Source: Pacificispira sp965223125
GTDB lineage: Bacteria > Pseudomonadota > Alphaproteobacteria > UBA8366 > Aestuariispiraceae
Reading direction: 5' to 3'
Assembly: GCA_965223125.1 (NCBI GenBank)
Contig: OZ244984.1
Span: 1,488,001-1,552,000, forward strand
Length of the DNA: 64,000 nucleotides
Below the pieces are notes generated by a model that was not told where the DNA came from, did not search any database, and saw nothing but the letters and a program-made list of their open reading frames with translations. Positions 10,169 through 19,500 of this stretch are shown piece after piece (positions within the stretch are counted from its first letter, which is position 1; every line of letters begins with the position of its first letter). A program made the translations under genes and the position numbers.

Positions 10169-12430
10169 TCACACGATCGCGTCATGGGCGGCAAGTGCCG
10201 CCAGCGAGACGATGTCGCTGACGCTGGCCCCCATCTGGGCGATCTGCACCGGATGGGCGAGGCCGATCAGCAGCGGCCCGATCATCGTCCCGCCACCCAG
10301 ACTTTGCAGCATCCGGGTCGCCACATGGGCGGAATTGATGCCGGGCATGACCAGGACATTCGCCGGTCCCGTCAGGCGGCTGAACGGATAAAGCCGCTTC
10401 ATCAGGCTGAAATCCATCGCCACATGAGGCGACATCTCGCCCTCATATTCAAAATCGACCTGCATGCCGTCCAGTACCTTGACCGCATCGCGCACCCGTC
10501 GACCACCGGGCCGGTCGGGATTGCCGAAATTGGAGGCATAAAGCATCGCCACCCGCGGTTCATGCCCCAGCCGTCTGGCATAGGCTGCCGCTTCCTTGGC
10601 GATTTCGGCCAGAATCGGACCATCGGGCAATTCGTTGACCGAGGTGTCGGCGATGAAGATCGTCCGGCCACGGGCAATCATCACTGTCAGGCCCATGGCG
10701 ATGCTGCCTTCGGCCAGATCGATCACCTGGCGGATTCCGTCATAGGCGACATTATGGGCGCGCGTCACCCCGGTCACCACCGCATCCACCGTGCCATGGG
10801 CCAGCATGCAGGCTGCAAACACATTGCGGTCCTGATTCACCAGCCGCTGGCAGTCGCGCAGCAGATAGCCCTTGCGTTGAACCCGTTCGTAAAGAATCTC
10901 GGTGAAGCGATCATTATCCTCACTGATCTTGGCATTGTGAATTTCAAACTCGATCCCGGCATCCAGCCCGACCTCCTTCGCGGTTTCGCGGATCCGGTCC
11001 TCCCGTCCGACCAGAACCGGAATGCCATAACCCGCGTTGCGGAACAGGGCGGCGGCACGGATGACGCGGGGGTCTTCCCCCTCTGCAAAGCAGACGCGGC
11101 GCGGGTTCTGGCGCACCCGTTCGAATATGAAATGCAGCATATTGGCAGTCGGGTCGAGCCGCGCCTTCAACTGCTGGCGATAGCCTTCCATATCCATGAT
11201 CGGGCGGCGGGCGACACCGGAGGTCATCGCCGCTTCCGCTACCGCGACCGGAACCGCAACGATCAGGCGCGGATCGAACGGCACCGGTATGATGTAGTCC
11301 CGGCCATACTGCATCGACTGTCCGCCATAGGCATTGGCGACCTCGTCCGGTACATCCTCCCGCGCCAGTTCGGCAATCGCGCGGGCGGCGGCGATCTTCA
11401 TGTCGTCATTGATGGTGGAAGCCCGGACATCCAGCGCGCCCCTGAAGATATAGGGAAAACCCAGCACATTGTTGACCTGGTTCGGATAATCCGAGCGTCC
11501 GGTCGCGATGATCGCATCCGACCGCACGGATTTCACCTCATCGGGCGTGATTTCCGGGTCGGGGTTGGCCATCGCGAACAGGATCGGCTGATCGGCCATG
11601 GTGGCGACCATTTCCGGTGTCACCGCGCCCTTGACCGACAGTCCGAAGAAGGCATCAGCCCCGACCATCGCCTCGGCCAGCGTGCGGGAGTCGGTGACGG
11701 CGGCATGGGCCGATTTCCACTGGTTCATGCCCTCCTGACGGCCCTGATAGATCACACCCTTGGAATCACACAGGATCACGTTATTGGCGGGAACACCCAT
11801 CGCCTTGACCAGTTCCGTACAGGCGATGGAGGCCGCCCCCGCACCATTGACCACCAGTTTCACATCCCGGATATCGCGCCCGGTCAGGTGCAACGCATTG
11901 ATCAGACCCGCCGCTGCAATTATGGCGGTGCCATGCTGATCGTCATGGAAGACCGGGATATCCATCAACTCGCGCAGGCGCTGTTCGATGATGAAGCATT
12001 CCGGTGCCTTGATGTCCTCCAGATTGATGCCGCCGAAGGTCGGGCCCAGAAAGCGTACGCAGTTGACGAATTCGTCGACATCCTCGGTCGAGACTTCCAG
12101 GTCGATGGAATCGACATCGGCGAAGCGCTTGAACAGCACCGCCTTGCCCTCCATCACCGGCTTGGAAGCAAGCGCACCGATGTTACCGAGCCCCAGCACC
12201 GCCGTCCCATTGGAAATCACGGCGACCAGATTGCCCTTGGCCGTATAGTCATAGGCCGTGGCGGGATCCGCCGCGATCCGCAGGCACGGAACAGCAACAC
12301 CCGGCGAATAGGCCAGCGACAGGTCGCGCTGCGTGGTCAGCGGCTTGGTTGCTGTCAGTTCGATCTTTCCGGGGCGACCCTGCGCATGAAACTGCAAGGC
12401 TTCTTCTTCGGTAATCTTACTATCGGCCAT
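10169..12430 (-). CDS. maeB: NADP-dependent malic enzyme with phosphotransacetylase domain
   Basis: A 753-residue MaeB-type enzyme. Residues 1-430 form the malic enzyme (A-Y-S-P-G-V-A-V-P, H-D-D-Q-H-G-T-A, V-N-G-A-G-A-A and N-P-D-P-E-I segments), decarboxylating malate to pyruvate with NADP+. Residues 430-753 are a phosphotransacetylase-like domain, which in this class regulates activity by acetyl-CoA rather than catalysing. It is followed at 6 bp by the sensor kinase gene. A TATAGT box lies about 60 bp upstream of the start. Confidence 0.96.
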   Translation of the reverse strand: MADSKITEEEALQFHAQGRPGKIELTATKPLTTQRDLSLAYSPGVAVPCLRIAADPATAYDYTAKGNLVAVISNGTAVLGLGNIGALASKPVMEGKAVLFKRFADVDSIDLEVSTEDVDEFVNCVRFLGPTFGGINLEDIKAPECFIIEQRLRELMDIPVFHDDQHGTAIIAAAGLINALHLTGRDIRDVKLVVNGAGAASIACTELVKAMGVPANNVILCDSKGVIYQGRQEGMNQWKSAHAAVTDSRTLAEAMVGADAFFGLSVKGAVTPEMVATMADQPILFAMANPDPEITPDEVKSVRSDAIIATGRSDYPNQVNNVLGFPYIFRGALDVRASTINDDMKIAAARAIAELAREDVPDEVANAYGGQSMQYGRDYIIPVPFDPRLIVAVPVAVAEAAMTSGVARRPIMDMEGYRQQLKARLDPTANMLHFIFERVRQNPRRVCFAEGEDPRVIRAAALFRNAGYGIPVLVGREDRIRETAKEVGLDAGIEFEIHNAKISEDNDRFTEILYERVQRKGYLLRDCQRLVNQDRNVFAACMLAHGTVDAVVTGVTRAHNVAYDGIRQVIDLAEGSIAMGLTVMIARGRTIFIADTSVNELPDGPILAEIAKEAAAYARRLGHEPRVAMLYASNFGNPDRPGGRRVRDAVKVLDGMQVDFEYEGEMSPHVAMDFSLMKRLYPFSRLTGPANVLVMPGINSAHVATRMLQSLGGGTMIGPLLIGLAHPVQIAQMGASVSDIVSLAALAAHDAIV

Positions 12431-12487
12431 CTTTTCCTCGCTGCCGCGATCAGCGAGGGCCGCCGTCGTCGGTCATATTGTTGCCAG

Positions 12488-12494
12488 ACTATAG
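12488..12494 (-). promoter_or_regulatory. Candidate -10 element for maeB (CTATAGT)
   Basis: On the minus strand the sequence CTATAGT, followed by CTGG, lies about 58 bp upstream of the maeB start. The same heptamer occurs upstream of dnaN, the LapG-like gene and aroK. A clear -35 is not visible. Confidence 0.4.
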
Positions 12495-12668
12495 GACTAG
12501 CATATGGTAAGGATTATGACAGCGCATCCATAACCGCTTTTCTTGACCAGCCAAGCATCATATCGTACCGCCATAAAAGAATTGCGGCGTGAAGCCCCGA
12601 AGCATGGCATTATGGCCGCCCTGGAATAACGCCGTGTACGGCATTGAAACCAAAGGCGAACGGTAGAC

Positions 12669-13931
12669 ATGGCACAACAGCCTTCCATGGCCAGCCAGGA
12701 ATATCTGCTGCTGGACTACGCACAGAGACTGGACCGTCACCGGGACGGTCGTCGCGGCGTGCATGTACATCTGTCACGCCTGAAGCCGCAGAACCGGCGG
12801 GAACATCATATCCGCATTGCCCTGAATACACTGGATGATTTCGTCACAACCTTTGAGGGCCAGACCTTCCTGCTGGGCAATAGCGATCTGATTTTCGTGG
12901 TCAAGGGCGCAAATCTGCAACAGATGGACGATGCCGTGATGCGGCTGCGCTATCTGTTCAGCGAAGATCCGCTGACCCAGGCCGATTCCGATAATGACGA
13001 AGGCCATGGCCGTTTCGCAACGCTGTACAATATCGAAGGCCAGTATCCAAAATTCATGGAACTCTGCGAGCGCGTCTTCGAAGAAGAGCGCGCGCGCCAG
13101 AAGCGCCTGCAACAGATGGCGGAACAGACCGGCGAGAATTTCGAGGATGCGCGCCGCCCCCTGAAACCTGAGCAACTGGGACGGCTGGAGGAATTTCTGG
13201 AACGGGCCGACCTATCCAGCGTCTTCCGGCGTCAGGCGGTCAGTGTGGTTCATAAGGACAATCCGCCGAAACCGATTTTCAACGAGTTGTTCATCTCGAT
13301 CTACGATCTGGCGAAGACCGTCCTGCCGGAGGTCAATCTGGCGGCCAACCGCTGGCTGTTCCAGCACCTGACCCAAACGCTGGACCGGCGGGTGCTCAAG
13401 ATGCTGGCGCGGGCCGACGACCGCTCGCTGCATTCGTCCTTTTCGATCAATGTGAATGTCGGGACGCTGCTGGCCCCCGAATTCCTGGAATTCGATTCCA
13501 GCCTGCGCATGGGAAGCCGCGGCACGCTGGTCGTCGAACTGCAACTGCTTGACATTCTTTCGGATTATTCCGCCTTCATCTTCGCGCGTGATTTCGTGCG
13601 CGAGAAGGGGTACCGGATCTGTCTGGACGGGATAACCGGCGATCTGGTGCATTTCATCGACCGGCAATATATGGAGATCGATCTGGTCAAGCTGTCCTCC
13701 GATTCCGTATTCGATGCCGGGGGCAGCGCAACGGCCCGTGCGACCATCGCCGAACAGGTGGAGCGGATTGGCAAGGGGCGTGTGATCCTGTCGCGCTGCG
13801 ACAACGAGGCGATGATCCGCACCGGTCAGGCGATGGGGATCACCATGTTCCAGGGTCGCCATCTCGATGCCGTCCTGCAACAGATGTCCAAGGCGAGAAA
13901 CCCGCCGCCGCCCCGCGCCGTGCGGAGATAG
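12669..13931 (+). CDS. Degenerate EAL-domain protein
   Basis: A 420-residue soluble protein. Residues 230-410 align in pattern with EAL phosphodiesterase domains: I-N-V-N-V-G-T-L (for the N-x-S strand), L-V-V-E-L (for the E-x-T-E strand), and G-I-T-M-F-Q-G-R for the closing G-x-x-x-Q-G. The catalytic signatures are replaced: no E-A-L, D-D-F-G-T-G reads D-G-I-T-G, K-x-D reads K-L-S, and A-E-G-V-E reads S-R-C-D-N. It should not hydrolyse cyclic di-GMP and may be a sensor or scaffold. The N-terminal 200 residues are unlike known domains. It stands alone, 18 bp before cobD. Confidence 0.72.
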   Translation: MAQQPSMASQEYLLLDYAQRLDRHRDGRRGVHVHLSRLKPQNRREHHIRIALNTLDDFVTTFEGQTFLLGNSDLIFVVKGANLQQMDDAVMRLRYLFSEDPLTQADSDNDEGHGRFATLYNIEGQYPKFMELCERVFEEERARQKRLQQMAEQTGENFEDARRPLKPEQLGRLEEFLERADLSSVFRRQAVSVVHKDNPPKPIFNELFISIYDLAKTVLPEVNLAANRWLFQHLTQTLDRRVLKMLARADDRSLHSSFSINVNVGTLLAPEFLEFDSSLRMGSRGTLVVELQLLDILSDYSAFIFARDFVREKGYRICLDGITGDLVHFIDRQYMEIDLVKLSSDSVFDAGGSATARATIAEQVERIGKGRVILSRCDNEAMIRTGQAMGITMFQGRHLDAVLQQMSKARNPPPPRAVRR

Positions 13932-13949
13932 CGCCAGGAGCGCATTTCC

Positions 13950-14951
13950 GTGATCGATGCCCTTCCCGCCTTTCTGCCGGACAGCCTGCCGACCGCGCTG
14001 ATTTTGGTGATCGGCATGCTCTTCGATGCCCTGATCGGTGATCCGCGCGCGATCTATCGCGTGATTCCGCATCCAGTAGTTCTGATCGGGAAGCCGATTA
14101 GCTTCCTGGACAGCCGTCTGAACCGGGCGGAGCGGGGTGAGCGCGCCCTGCTGGTCCGGGGCGCGATGACGGTCATGATCATCGTCGGGTTGGCAACTGC
14201 TGTGGGTTATGGCCTGTCGCGCCTGTTCCAGGCCCCGGTCTGGGGCTGGATGGCGGAGGCTGTCCTGGTCGGAATCCTGCTGGCCGGGCGCAGCCTGCAC
14301 GACCATGTCCGACGTGTCGCGAAAGGCCTGCGTCAGGACGGATTGGAGGGCGGTCGACGGGAAATCGCCCATATTGTCAGCCGCGATCCGCGCAGCCTCG
14401 ACCGGCACAGCGTTGCCCGATCCGCCATCGAATCCCTGTCGGAGAATTTCAGTGACGGGGTCGTCGCGCCAATCCTCTTCTATCTGATTTTCGGGCTGCC
14501 GGGCCTGCTGGCCTACAAGGCGATCAATACGCTGGACAGCATGATCGCCTACAAAACCGCCAAGTATAAGTCCTTCGGCTTTGCAGCGGCGAAACTGGAC
14601 GACCTAGCCAACTGGCTGCCAGCGAGAACCAGCGGCGGAGTCGTCTGCCTAGCCGCCTGCTTTACCCCGACCGCCTATCCGGTCGGTGCCGCGCGCGTCA
14701 TGCTACGCGATGCGGGAAAGCACAAATCACCGAATGGCGGCTGGCCCGAAGCGGCATTCGCGGGCGCACTGAACATCGCATTGGGTGGCCCGCGCACCTA
14801 TCCCGGCGGTGAGGTTGTGGGCGTGTGGATCGGCGATGGTCGCGCCCGCCTGGAACCCCGCGACATAGACCGCTCCCGCGCCCTCTACATCGTCGCCAAC
14901 CTGCTGATCTGGTTCGCCCTGCTCTGTGCCGGGCTTTTGTGGCTGATTTGA
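13950..14951 (+). CDS. cobD: Adenosylcobinamide-phosphate synthase (CobD/CbiB)
   Basis: A 333-residue polytopic membrane enzyme that joins adenosylcobyric acid to aminopropanol phosphate during cobalamin synthesis. Family blocks are clear: D-A-L-I-G-D-P-R near the N-terminus, H-P-V-V-L-I-G, E-S-L-S-E-N-F-S-D-G and N-T-L-D-S-M-I-A-Y. Four or more hydrophobic segments are visible, the last at the extreme C-terminus. It starts with GTG or TTG after an AGGAG-like site (13936). The other cobalamin genes in the window, cobS and cobT, are 23 kb away. It converges on the restriction-modification locus, with 32 bp between stops. Confidence 0.95.
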   Translation: MIDALPAFLPDSLPTALILVIGMLFDALIGDPRAIYRVIPHPVVLIGKPISFLDSRLNRAERGERALLVRGAMTVMIIVGLATAVGYGLSRLFQAPVWGWMAEAVLVGILLAGRSLHDHVRRVAKGLRQDGLEGGRREIAHIVSRDPRSLDRHSVARSAIESLSENFSDGVVAPILFYLIFGLPGLLAYKAINTLDSMIAYKTAKYKSFGFAAAKLDDLANWLPARTSGGVVCLAACFTPTAYPVGAARVMLRDAGKHKSPNGGWPEAAFAGALNIALGGPRTYPGGEVVGVWIGDGRARLEPRDIDRSRALYIVANLLIWFALLCAGLLWLI

Positions 14952-15357
14952 GCTATCAATATCCAATAAAGCTATTCTCAAGGCTACGTTCGACGACTAT
15001 ATGTTGATAAATCCTCAGCAGAGATCGCATCTGACTGAACCAGACGATAATGCCGTTCTTCAACAAGCTTGACGTAATCATCCTCCACGGTCAGTTCGAA
15101 CATGGCGATCAGATCATCCGCCATAAATTGAGTAGATATCGCGCGACAGATTAGGTTGGGAAACTTCTCTGCACAGAGCCTCATATCCTGTTTTGTCTGA
15201 ACAACAGCAAGCTGATCGTTACCACCCTTTGCCTGAACTGGAATTACATACTGCCGACCGTTCCGATCCACACCTACATAAATCTCATCAACTTCAATCT
15301 GACCTACATTCTGAACGGTAGTGCGGAGGTGGTTTTGTAAAGAGTAGCAAGAGATAC

Positions 15358-15365
15358 CCAAGAAA
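15358..15365. repeat. Target-site duplication, left copy
   Basis: CCAAGAAA directly abuts the left inverted repeat of the 718-bp insertion sequence and is identical to 16084-16091. Eight base pairs is the duplication length known for the IS1595 family. Confidence 0.95.
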
Positions 15366-16083
15366 GGGGCTGTCCCAGATAACTACCTGAGCTGACGCTT
15401 AACCCATTGTCTGAGTTGAGCTAATTGATCTGACGGATCGCTGTTGTTGAACCGCCACTCGCACTCCTTCAAAAATAGACCGAAATGGGCCTTCGGGACA
15501 CCGTTGAATTTACGCATGTGACGCTTGGCCTGGTTCCAGAAATTCTCGATCCCGTTAATGTGGTTCCGCTTGTCGGCGAACAGCTCCGAGTGATTGATCC
15601 GAAAGTGTTTGAAGTCGGAGACGTCGAGCGCGTTGTAGCCCTTCCAGCAGTCGGAATAGACGATGCTGTCGGGGATGACCTTGCCCTCAATAATCGGCAA
15701 CAGAGTAGCGCCGGAAGCATCGGGAATGATCTTCGTATAAACCTTCCCGCCACGCTTGAGAAGCCCGAAAACCGGGACTTTCCCCGGCGCACCACGACCT
15801 CTCTTGCCCTTTCTCTTGCCGCCGAAATAGCTTTCGTCCACCTCGATCTCGCCACCGAACATCGCCTCGCTTTCGGCCTCAAGCTCATAGGCGATGACCT
15901 CGCGCAACCGATGATAATAGAACGCCGCTGTCTTGCGGTTCACGCCACAAAGACAAGCTGCCGTACGAGCCGTCGTCCCGGCGACAAAATGCTCGATCAA
16001 ACGATCCTGCTTGTAGTGACTCAGACGGCTCTTGCGCATGGACCCCATGATAACCCCCAAACCGGGTTATCTGGGACAGCCCC
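15366..16083 (-). mobile_element. IS1595-family insertion sequence (IS1016-like), 718 bp
   Basis: A complete element bounded by perfect 18-bp inverted repeats, GGGGCTGTCCCAGATAAC at 15366-15383 and its complement at 16066-16083. It is flanked by identical 8-bp direct repeats and encodes one transposase reading in the same direction as the gene it interrupts. Perfect ends and duplication indicate a recent, probably still active insertion. The small size, single gene and absence of a zinc-binding N-terminal domain fit the IS1016-like branch of the family. Confidence 0.95.
15383..16039 (-). CDS. IS1595-family transposase
   Basis: About 218 residues. An N-terminal helix-turn-helix region (R-T-A-A-C-L-C-G-V-N-R-K-T-A) precedes an ISXO2-type DDE domain: E-V-D-E-S-Y-F-G-G-K-R for the first acidic residue, Y-S-D-C-W-K-G-Y for the second, and H-I-N-G-I-E-N-F-W for the terminal H/N-x-x-E group. 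The stop codon overlaps the left inverted repeat. Alternative starts at 16048 and 16060 exist. It looks intact. Confidence 0.93.
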   Translation of the reverse strand: MRKSRLSHYKQDRLIEHFVAGTTARTAACLCGVNRKTAAFYYHRLREVIAYELEAESEAMFGGEIEVDESYFGGKRKGKRGRGAPGKVPVFGLLKRGGKVYTKIIPDASGATLLPIIEGKVIPDSIVYSDCWKGYNALDVSDFKHFRINHSELFADKRNHINGIENFWNQAKRHMRKFNGVPKAHFGLFLKECEWRFNNSDPSDQLAQLRQWVKRQLR

Positions 16084-16091
16084 CCAAGAAA
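16084..16091. repeat. Target-site duplication, right copy
   Basis: CCAAGAAA immediately outside the right inverted repeat, identical to 15358-15365. It preserves the original endonuclease codons D-I-F-L-G across the junction. Confidence 0.95.
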
Positions 16092-16505
16092 ATATCGACC
16101 AAACGATTGTAACGCACTTTTGCCAGCAGTGCCTGTTCATCTGACAAAGCATAGGCAGCTATTATTTCCGGAGTCGAATCGGGTATTTTTATCGTAACAA
16201 GATCATTATTCGGAACGATCCTGTTGATGGGCACCAGTCTGAATTCGTAAAGTGCCCGACCTTTTCCCTCAATTACCCATTCCATATTTCTTGGCTGGGT
16301 CGCCAGTATCGAATCCGGCATGGCAACCCGATAACGCACTGAATAAATCACATCGCCGAGGTTTTTCGGGAGACGTATGCCAATCTCTTCTGCGGCACTT
16401 TCGAGATCGGTTCGAGCAAATTGTATCTCGGTTGCACCTGGCAAGTATCGATCCAGAAAAATTTTCTCGATCAAGGCCTTGTACCGATTTTGACCTTCTG
16501 CGGCG

Positions 16506-17870
16506 CTACCCATGCTGTACACGCTCCAAACGTTCGCGTTCTGCCTCGATTTCGTGCTGGTTTCTTTTACGAGCCCCACTTTTACGGTCTCGCTTGCTGA
16601 TCGGCTTTTCAATACCCCAATAGGCAGAAGCCATTGACATATCCATGCGAAGTAATTCTGAACTGCCCAATTCAAGGACCTTTTCCGGGCATGTCGGCTG
16701 AACGCCAAGTGCTTCCATCACAGCTCCCGCTACTGCCTTGGCCAAAGGCGGAGGAACGGCATTTCCAATTTGCCGGGCACCATGCCATTTCGTTGCGTGA
16801 AATCGGAACCAATCCGGAAAACCATGAAGTCGCGCCATTTCCCGAACCGTAATACAGCGAGGGGTCGAATAATGAATGGGTCGCGGACTTGTAAATGCAC
16901 CTCTTGCCGCGTCAGTTCCGGCCCGAAGAGTATTGGACACCCCATAAACCGGAAGCTTGAAAAATCGGGAAATCGGCTCGACGCGCCCTCCTGCCGTTTC
17001 CGCAAAACGCCGCCTTGATATCTCCGTATGATTTGTCCGCATACTGGAGGTAAGCAAATCTGGAAGCCATTTTCTTGGATATCCAAATGCCCATGAATCA
17101 TTGTCCAGGCATCTCAGTTTACGGGCATATCGGCTCGGTTCACCCCATCCATCCGTCCGAACTTCATCAGATTCACACAACTCCAGAAAAGCTTCAGCCT
17201 CTGGAAGATCGGCCAAAGCATCATAACAGGTCGGGCCAGATGGCAACCCATCCTTCATTCGACCAGCAGCAACGAACAATGGCATTGGATATTTCGGAAG
17301 ACGCAGCCCTTTTTTGGCACCCATCAATATCAATCGTTCTCGATCTTGTGGCACACCAAATGAAGCCGCATTAAGAACCTTCCATGGCAACCGAGCATGA
17401 TATCCAGCAGCATCGAATGCCAAAATAATCTCGTCTAGAAAATCTTTATGTCGTCCGACCGTCAATCCTTTGACATTCTCAAATACAAAATAATTTGCAT
17501 CTAATTCAGATACGATTCTAACAAAATCTTTCACTAAACCATTTCGGGGATCATCGAGCGCTCGTTGGCCGATCAACGAAAATCCCTGGCAAGGCGCACC
17601 GCCAAAGACAACATCAACAGTCCGATCCCCTATCCGGGCAGCAGATCTCAAATCAGATCCTCCAATACCGGTCACCGATCTTGGAAGCACTGCACAATCA
17701 GGAAAATTGAACTTATGTGCACAGGCATGGATGGGATCGATTTCTACCGCCGCGACAATATCAAACCCGGCCTGTTCAAAACCAAGGCTTAGGCCACCCG
17801 TCCCAGCAAATAAATCAATCCCATTCGGCCGCTCCATGTGCTCCAGCATCCCTTCCAAACCCGACATCAT
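16506..17870 (-). CDS. DNA (cytosine-5) methyltransferase of the type II system
   Basis: A roughly 450-residue C5-cytosine methyltransferase with motif I D-L-F-A-G-T-G-G-L-S-L-G-F, motif IV G-A-P-C-Q-G-F-S (catalytic Cys), motif VI F-E-N-V-K-G, motif VIII Q-D-R-E-R-L and motif X Q-I-G-N-A-V-P-P. The variable target-recognition region lies at about residues 235-335, and a basic tail of about 70 residues follows motif X. It is AT-richer than its neighbours, which with its position between convergent cobD and hldE suggests transfer. Internal ATGs at 17849 and 17837 are possible starts. With its nuclease disrupted it is functionally an orphan methylase. Confidence 0.94.
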   Translation of the reverse strand: MMSGLEGMLEHMERPNGIDLFAGTGGLSLGFEQAGFDIVAAVEIDPIHACAHKFNFPDCAVLPRSVTGIGGSDLRSAARIGDRTVDVVFGGAPCQGFSLIGQRALDDPRNGLVKDFVRIVSELDANYFVFENVKGLTVGRHKDFLDEIILAFDAAGYHARLPWKVLNAASFGVPQDRERLILMGAKKGLRLPKYPMPLFVAAGRMKDGLPSGPTCYDALADLPEAEAFLELCESDEVRTDGWGEPSRYARKLRCLDNDSWAFGYPRKWLPDLLTSSMRTNHTEISRRRFAETAGGRVEPISRFFKLPVYGVSNTLRAGTDAARGAFTSPRPIHYSTPRCITVREMARLHGFPDWFRFHATKWHGARQIGNAVPPPLAKAVAGAVMEALGVQPTCPEKVLELGSSELLRMDMSMASAYWGIEKPISKRDRKSGARKRNQHEIEAERERLERVQHG

Positions 17871-17988
17871 CTGCAGGTAATGAACAATACGTACCTATAA
17901 CACCCGAATTGATGCGGTGTCCAAAAATGCCATCTGCTCTCACATGTTTCGACTGAATGCGACAGAGCCTTCCATCTGGAAAACCAGC

Positions 17989-19461
17989 CTATTCACCCCC
18001 CAACCGGGCGAGGGTTCCGGTGGTGGACTGGCCTTCGACCAGGGTGGCGAGGACGACGCGGCCGCCGCGGGATTCGACGTCCGCCGCGCCGATGACGGAA
18101 TCCTTTGTGTAATCCGCGCCCTTGATCAGCACGTCCGGTTCCAGTGACCGGATCAGGTCAAGCGGCGTATCCTCGCCGAAAATCACAACCAGATCGACAT
18201 CGGCAAGGGCGGCCAGAACCGTGGCGCGGGCGGTTTCCGGCTGGACCGGACGGCCCGGCCCCTTCAACCGCCGCACCGAGGCATCGCTGTTGAGGCCGAG
18301 CACCAGCCGGTCACAGGTGGCGCGCGCCTGACCGATCAGAGATATATGGCCCGGATGCAGCAGGTCGAAGCAGCCGTTTGTGAAGCCGATCCTTTTCCCC
18401 GCCCGCCGCCAGCCCGCAACCCGGTCCAGCGCCTCAGTCAGGGTCAGCACCTTTGCTTCACCGCGCGCGAAGGTTTCCTCATGACTGTCGTTCAGGATTT
18501 CACCGGGATAGGCAACGGCGGTGCCGGTCTTGGCAACGACAATCCCGGCGGCACGGTTGGCCAGACTGGCAGCATTCAGGGCACCAAGACCCGCCGCGAG
18601 CCCGGCGGCAAGGGCCGCGACGACAGTATCGCCCGCCCCGGCCACATCGAAGACTTCCCGCGCCCGCGCCGGAAGATGGTGGATCGTCTCCCCGTCTTCC
18701 GCCCGTTGATACAGGGTCATCCCCTCTTCCGACCGGGTCGCCAGCACACCGCCCAGACCACAGCTTTCCGTCAGCAGACGACAGGCGGCCAGGATCGCGT
18801 CATCGCCCTCTGTCGGCAGATCGGCGGCAAGCGCCAGTTCGGCCCGGTTCGGGGTGACCAGATCGGCCCCGCGATACTTCGAGAAATCACGGCCCTTCGG
18901 ATCGACGATGACGGGACAACCCTGTGCCCGGGCGGCGGCGATCAGTTCCGCCGTCAACCGGTTCGAGAGCACGCCCTTGCCATAATCTGAAAGAATCAGG
19001 GCCGACGCCGTGCCCAATGCCTGCAAGGCGGCCTTGCGGATCGCGGCGCTTGCCTCCTCCGGCAGGACATCGCGGCGCTCCTGATCGGCACGAAGCAACT
19101 GGCTGCGCCCGGCAATGAACCGGGTCTTAACCGTACTGGGACGATCAACAACGATGGTCAGATCAGCACTCACACCCGGCAGATCGCGCAGCAGCGCCTC
19201 GATCTCCCGCCCCGCGAAATCGGCACCCAGCGAGCCGATCAGCCTGCATCGCGCGCCCAGGGCCGCAACATTGCGCGCAACATTCGCAGCCCCGCCCAGG
19301 GCACTGCGCTCTCGCGTCACCGACAGGACCGGGATCGGCGCTTCCGGCGAAATCCGTTCCACCCTGCCCTCGACGAAACGGTCAAGCATGACATCGCCGA
19401 CACAGAGTACCTGTACCCCGTTCATCCGCGATAGAAGCGTTGCCAGATCGGATTCGACCAT
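17989..19461 (-). CDS. hldE: Bifunctional heptose-7-phosphate kinase / heptose-1-phosphate adenylyltransferase
   Basis: A 490-residue fusion making ADP-glycero-manno-heptose for lipopolysaccharide core. The N-terminal PfkB/ribokinase domain (1 to about 320) has G-G-A-A-N-V-A-R-N and the anion-hole D-V-A-G-A-G-D-T-V. The C-terminal nucleotidyltransferase domain (about 350-490) starts with F-T-N-G-C-F-D-L-L-H-P-G-H, carrying the H-x-G-H class motif. Length matches E. coli HldE. Its presence implies heptose-containing LPS. The 118-bp gap to the methyltransferase start holds no gene. Confidence 0.96.
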   Translation of the reverse strand: MVESDLATLLSRMNGVQVLCVGDVMLDRFVEGRVERISPEAPIPVLSVTRERSALGGAANVARNVAALGARCRLIGSLGADFAGREIEALLRDLPGVSADLTIVVDRPSTVKTRFIAGRSQLLRADQERRDVLPEEASAAIRKAALQALGTASALILSDYGKGVLSNRLTAELIAAARAQGCPVIVDPKGRDFSKYRGADLVTPNRAELALAADLPTEGDDAILAACRLLTESCGLGGVLATRSEEGMTLYQRAEDGETIHHLPARAREVFDVAGAGDTVVAALAAGLAAGLGALNAASLANRAAGIVVAKTGTAVAYPGEILNDSHEETFARGEAKVLTLTEALDRVAGWRRAGKRIGFTNGCFDLLHPGHISLIGQARATCDRLVLGLNSDASVRRLKGPGRPVQPETARATVLAALADVDLVVIFGEDTPLDLIRSLEPDVLIKGADYTKDSVIGAADVESRGGRVVLATLVEGQSTTGTLARLGGE

Positions 19462-19500
19462 GATGTCTCGGGTTCCCGTTCGAAAATGGGGCCTGATCCC

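Larger units (their letters stand above)
14984..16513 (-). pseudogene. Type II restriction endonuclease gene split by an insertion sequence
   Basis: The 5' part runs from 16513 to the insertion sequence and the 3' part from 15357 to 14984. Removing the element and one 8-bp duplication gives 804 bp, exactly 268 codons with a single stop. The joined protein has a PD-(D/E)xK-like nuclease core after the break: E-V-D-E-I-Y-V-G-V-D and then V-I-P-V-Q-A-K, with D and Q-x-K as probable catalytic residues. ATG 16513 overlaps the methyltransferase stop by 8 bp, the usual layout of a type II pair. As it stands, the N-terminal piece ends a few codons into the element and lacks the catalytic motif, so the nuclease should be dead. 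Confidence 0.88.

Noticed and set aside
9359..12592. 1077-codon plus-strand open frame opposite the sensor kinase and maeB
   Set aside because: It is the antisense of two clear genes; high GC leaves long open shadow frames. Low-complexity His/Gln/Arg-rich translation with no domain.
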